From Caldilinea sp. CFX5 (GTDB taxonomy: Bacteria > Chloroflexota > Anaerolineae > Caldilineales > Caldilineaceae): a DNA stretch of 64,000 bases. Where the stretch lies: positions 1 through 64,000 of the forward strand of contig QWII01000037.1 in the NCBI GenBank assembly GCA_021405325.1, given 5' to 3'. The notes under the pieces are model-generated. The model made no database searches, was not told where the DNA came from, and worked only from the letters and a program-made list of their open reading frames with translations. Of this stretch, positions 61,189 to 64,000 are shown piece by piece. The stretch's first letter is position 1; each line of letters opens with the position of its first letter. A program made the translations under genes and the position numbers.

Positions 61189-62409
61189 ATGAAAGATCAT
61201 CCCGCCCACCGTGACGACCGAAGTTCCATACTCATCGGCGGGGCAGGTGGCGTAGCCGGTGGGGTGGCCGCGGAGGGGAGCGTGATGGGTCGCCAGGGTG
61301 CGCATGGTGAGGTAGATCGGGGCGAGGCCGCAGACGTTGTTGGCGTCTTGCACCTGGCGGATGGCGCTGAAAAAGCCTTCGTCATCGCCGTTACGCATGT
61401 GGTGGAGGAGTTGTTCATCGGCGGCGTTGACCTGGGCGCGATCGTGGACAGTTAATGGCGCGCCGCCAAAGGCAGGGCCAACATGGGCCAGATCGCCGGA
61501 GGCAATCACCACGGTGCGGCGCCCTTTGGCGGCGCGCTGTAGCGTTGCGATGACCTTGTTGATGACGGGGTCTTGGGCCGGCGTTGCACCGTTTTTCATA
61601 TAGTGGTGGAAACCGCCACAGAGAATCGGCACAATCGCACAAGGTTGGCCGGCGCGCAGGTGATGGAGCCAGACCGCCACCAGTTCCAACGAGTGTTCGC
61701 CACGGTGGCGCAACTCGCCGGCAAAGGCCGCCTCGACACCGATGGCTTGGGCAAGCTGATTGACAATCGCTTGATCAGTCGGCAGCAGGCCATAGGGGGT
61801 GGCATAATTTTGGCGGGTAAGCGTAAAGCGATCGCCGCCATAGTGATCGGTGCCGAGGAGAATAGCTAACTCTGCTTCCTGGGCAATCCGGGTGGCGCGT
61901 TTCCAGACCTGGGCATAGACCGCGCCGCCGCGCGGATAGTCAATATGGGGACTCAATAGGCCCACCGGGCGCGACCAATCGATGGGTAATGGTTCGAGCG
62001 GATCAATCGCTTCGAGATAGTCTTGCAGCAATTGCCAGAGTTGATGCCGTTGCGCCGGGTAGGAGAGACCGGCGAGGGCAGCAGGGCGATGGGAGGCCTG
62101 GCGATAGGCTGCCAGCGTGCGTTCGTAGGCCGCAAAAAAACGCGCATTTTCGAGCATCAATGCTTCATCGAGCGCATGAACCAACTCTTCGACCCATTTG
62201 AACGGCAAGCGAAAACCGGCATAGCGCTGAAAGGCGCCGGGTAACGCTTTGATTTCATGCTCCCCATCACAAAAGGCCAGCACCGTGGCCAGCGGCTGAG
62301 GAATGAGGAGCGTATGGTCAGTAATCTGTTGCGGGTCGCGCAAAAGCAGGTAGGGATGACCATCCTGCGTGTGATGACGAATCGAAAGGGAACGCAGTTT
62401 GGGACGCAT
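61186..62409 (-). CDS. Memo-family protein (AmmeMemoRadiSam system protein B-like)
   Basis: 407 residues. An N-terminal 130-residue extension (LRSLSIRHHTQDGHPYLLLRDP ... winged-helix-like) precedes the Memo domain: GLLSPHIDYPRGGAVYAQVW, LLGTDHYGGDRFTLT, LRHRGEHSLELVAVWLHHL, VIASGDLAHVGPAFGG, YLTMRTLA. Family members resemble non-haem iron dioxygenases and cluster with a radical-SAM and an AMMECR1 gene; those partners are not in this window. Function unproven. Confidence 0.85.
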   Translation of the reverse strand: MRPKLRSLSIRHHTQDGHPYLLLRDPQQITDHTLLIPQPLATVLAFCDGEHEIKALPGAFQRYAGFRLPFKWVEELVHALDEALMLENARFFAAYERTLAAYRQASHRPAALAGLSYPAQRHQLWQLLQDYLEAIDPLEPLPIDWSRPVGLLSPHIDYPRGGAVYAQVWKRATRIAQEAELAILLGTDHYGGDRFTLTRQNYATPYGLLPTDQAIVNQLAQAIGVEAAFAGELRHRGEHSLELVAVWLHHLRAGQPCAIVPILCGGFHHYMKNGATPAQDPVINKVIATLQRAAKGRRTVVIASGDLAHVGPAFGGAPLTVHDRAQVNAADEQLLHHMRNGDDEGFFSAIRQVQDANNVCGLAPIYLTMRTLATHHAPLRGHPTGYATCPADEYGTSVVTVGGMIFH

Positions 62410-62442
62410 AAGGGAGTGAAAGTCAATGGGTAATTCAGCGGT

Positions 62443-62524
62443 GGCAGTTGGTTGGTTTGTTGGTTGAGGCTTCGGCGTGAGCTCAGCCGAACGCTTGTCG
62501 AAACCAACGAACCAACCAACTGCC
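62443..62524. repeat. inverted repeat between the Memo-family gene and the secreted-protein gene
   Basis: 23-base arms (62443-62465 and 62502-62524) with one mismatch, rich in GTTGGTT words, plus an inner stem around GGCTTCGGCG. It lies in the gap between two leftward genes, upstream of the Memo start. Confidence 0.82.
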
Positions 62525-62595
62525 TGAATCCTAGAAAAACTGATCGGTCAGTGGTAAAAGGCCGCTCGATTTTGATGAATCGGCAGCGTTCTCAG

Positions 62596-63825
62596 TTATT
62601 GCAAGGCGTCGGGCGAAATGATTTGCGCACCTTCCGGCGCCGTGATCTCAGGAGCGTTATTATGGTCGGAGGTATCGGTGGCGACCTCGAAATTGATCAC
62701 CGGCGCCACATCACCCATTATGGCGCTGAGGCCCATTTCCCCACTACTGTCCACCATACGGGCGACGGCAACCAGGGAGGAGAGATCCCAATTGAAGACA
62801 ACGTCACTGTGGTAGGTGTAGAAATCTTCCAACCCGACGGCCTGGGTGGTGTGGAAGTCCAGCCCCGTGAACAACATGGGGCCGACAAAGGTGAGCATGG
62901 TCAACATTTCGGTGACTTCCTGCTCCGTCAGATTGGTGTCAGCCGCCTCATTGATCACATCAAGCTGGCTGATGACCAGATCGCGGAAGAGCGGGCTGCC
63001 GACGAACTTGCCCACATCGATTTTGTTGGTAAAGACGGCGACATCCTGATCACCTACGGTGTCCGCGCGTTCGCGGGTAACGATGAGATACGGCTCGATC
63101 ATGGCGCGGCCTTCTTCCGAATTGAGGAAGTTACCAACGCCAAACCCGGCCATCGAGCTATCCATGGCGCCTTCTTGCATTCCTTCCTGCAAGCCCGCCT
63201 TCATCAGCGTAAGCAGGTCGAGGCCGGCCCACCCCTGAAACTGTTCGGCTTGATCCGGGGGCGCAAAGGGCGCCAGATCTTCCAGATTCAGATAGCCATA
63301 ACCATCAACCACACGAACTTGCAGGCGAATCTCTTCAGGAATGGGGGTCCCTGCTTGTGCCGACATGAGGGCGGCGATGTCTGCCGGCAGGGTCAGATTC
63401 ATCTCCCCGTCGTAAGCGAGCGTGGCATAGAGATTGAGCATGAGATCAACCATTGCTTCCATGTTCTCAGCCATCTCTTCAGCGCTCATCATCTGCATGG
63501 CGGCCAGTTCGGCCATCAACTCCGGATCGACAGCATAGCTGGCATCTTGGGTCAAGTTGAAGGAGACTTCTTCCACCGGCAAGCCAGGAATGCCGGCCAG
63601 TTGGAAGTTAATCTCAGAGTTGTAGACGCCGGAGCCAACGGTCAGCGCCGCTTCTTGGGCTGAGACGAGAATGTCGCAGTCATCCGCCGACAAGTTGCCG
63701 CAGAAGGGTTCGGGCAGATCCTGGGCAAAGGCCGGCACAGCCGAGCAGAGGAGGAGGAAAACCAGCACGACTACCATCGCACTTTTCTTCAAACTTCTTC
63801 GCATAATCATTGATCCTTTCATCAT
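62596..63825 (-). CDS. secreted protein of unknown function
   Basis: 409 residues from the ATG at 63825, AAGGA upstream; several ATGs nearby are alternatives and the frame is open to 63915. A Sec signal peptide (SAMVVVLVFLLLCSAVPAFA) is followed by FCGNLSADDCDIL, a Cys pair near the mature N-terminus. The rest is mixed alpha/beta with many acidic and Met residues (MAELAAMQMMSAEEMAENME) and a LysM-free, repeat-free profile. I recognise no family; it is likely a cell-surface or lipoprotein-like factor of Chloroflexota. It is the last gene before the right edge; 63826-64000 holds its upstream region. Confidence 0.7.
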   Translation of the reverse strand: MMKGSMIMRRSLKKSAMVVVLVFLLLCSAVPAFAQDLPEPFCGNLSADDCDILVSAQEAALTVGSGVYNSEINFQLAGIPGLPVEEVSFNLTQDASYAVDPELMAELAAMQMMSAEEMAENMEAMVDLMLNLYATLAYDGEMNLTLPADIAALMSAQAGTPIPEEIRLQVRVVDGYGYLNLEDLAPFAPPDQAEQFQGWAGLDLLTLMKAGLQEGMQEGAMDSSMAGFGVGNFLNSEEGRAMIEPYLIVTRERADTVGDQDVAVFTNKIDVGKFVGSPLFRDLVISQLDVINEAADTNLTEQEVTEMLTMLTFVGPMLFTGLDFHTTQAVGLEDFYTYHSDVVFNWDLSSLVAVARMVDSSGEMGLSAIMGDVAPVINFEVATDTSDHNNAPEITAPEGAQIISPDALQ

Positions 63826-64000
63826 TGGTCCTTTCCTTGATTTGCGCATGTTGAATGTGACAAGAAAGCGCAGACGCTGAACCTTGGATGTCCTAAACCT
63901 GACGCAATGCCACAACGATGATGGAGCGGGGAAGTAGGGTAGCGTTGCATTAGTCAGCTTAACAGGGATGCTTGCTTCTCGTCAAATTCAAGGATGCAAG

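Noticed and set aside
62452..63663. 403-codon rightward open frame
   Set aside because: It lies antisense to the secreted-protein gene, which has a signal peptide and ribosome site; the frame is rich in His/Gln/Arg typical of antisense GC-biased shadows.

Overview
The window is about 57% GC by eye and reads like a free-living heterotrophic Chloroflexota bacterium, probably near Anaerolineae/Caldilineae. That placement is inference. It rests on five sets of CUT1-type sugar-ABC genes or fragments plus one ribose-type set, lipoprotein-anchored binding proteins, several phytanoyl-CoA dioxygenase-like genes, a Memo-family protein and AAA/PD-(D/E)XK genes. No rRNA, tRNA or CRISPR array was seen.

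Layout. 0.1-4.7 kb: carbonic anhydrase, an alpha/beta-hydrolase without its serine, an MFS remnant, a sigma factor fused to ankyrin repeats, and an AAA/nuclease gene. 4.8-8.1 kb: sugar ABC operon (leftward). 8.2-14.4 kb: beta-propeller overlapping a second AAA/nuclease gene, a divergent chaperonin, and HicBA. 14.5-21.3 kb: a sugar transporter whose permeases are separated from the nearest binding protein by a YhcG-type nuclease gene, two HAD genes and a GNAT gene. 21.7-31.0 kb (rightward): ABC transporter, membrane protein, LacI regulator, GH116 glycosidase and a ceramidase-family protein, a coherent glycoconjugate-use locus. 31.2-32.4 kb: sulfite-oxidase-like enzyme. 32.6-40.7 kb: ribose-type ABC operon with an embedded NUDIX gene, then another CUT1 operon. 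41.0-50.4 kb: PhyH genes, an SDR, a broken PhyH gene, and an accessory island (42.8-47.8 kb). 50.5-56.6 kb: MacAB-like ABC system with an AbrB-fused ATPase. 56.9-63.8 kb: D-aminoacylase, secreted RNase with barstar, SIMPL, Memo and a secreted unknown.

The most striking system is in the accessory island. A NACHT-type NTPase with a C-terminal FGE/C-type-lectin-like domain (43207-45861) ends in an 84-base segment that recurs 364 bases downstream (45768-45851 and 46132-46215). The copies differ at 13 positions, and 10 of these are adenines in the downstream copy. The downstream copy carries runs of AAC codons and an A-free 3' end. This is the signature of a diversity-generating retroelement (DGR) with variable repeat and template repeat. 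No reverse transcriptase is visible in the window, so it would have to act in trans or be lost. The cassette is bracketed by two direct copies of a 154-base double-hairpin element (42825-42978 and 46443-46596), and a TumE/TumA-like toxin-antitoxin pair lies just outside.

The second unusual theme is the intergenic inverted repeats. Nearly every gap longer than about 50 bases inside the operons holds its own long hairpin, often overlapping a stop codon, usually without a T-tract. This includes all three gaps between a binding protein and its first permease. Several share sequence words at distant sites.
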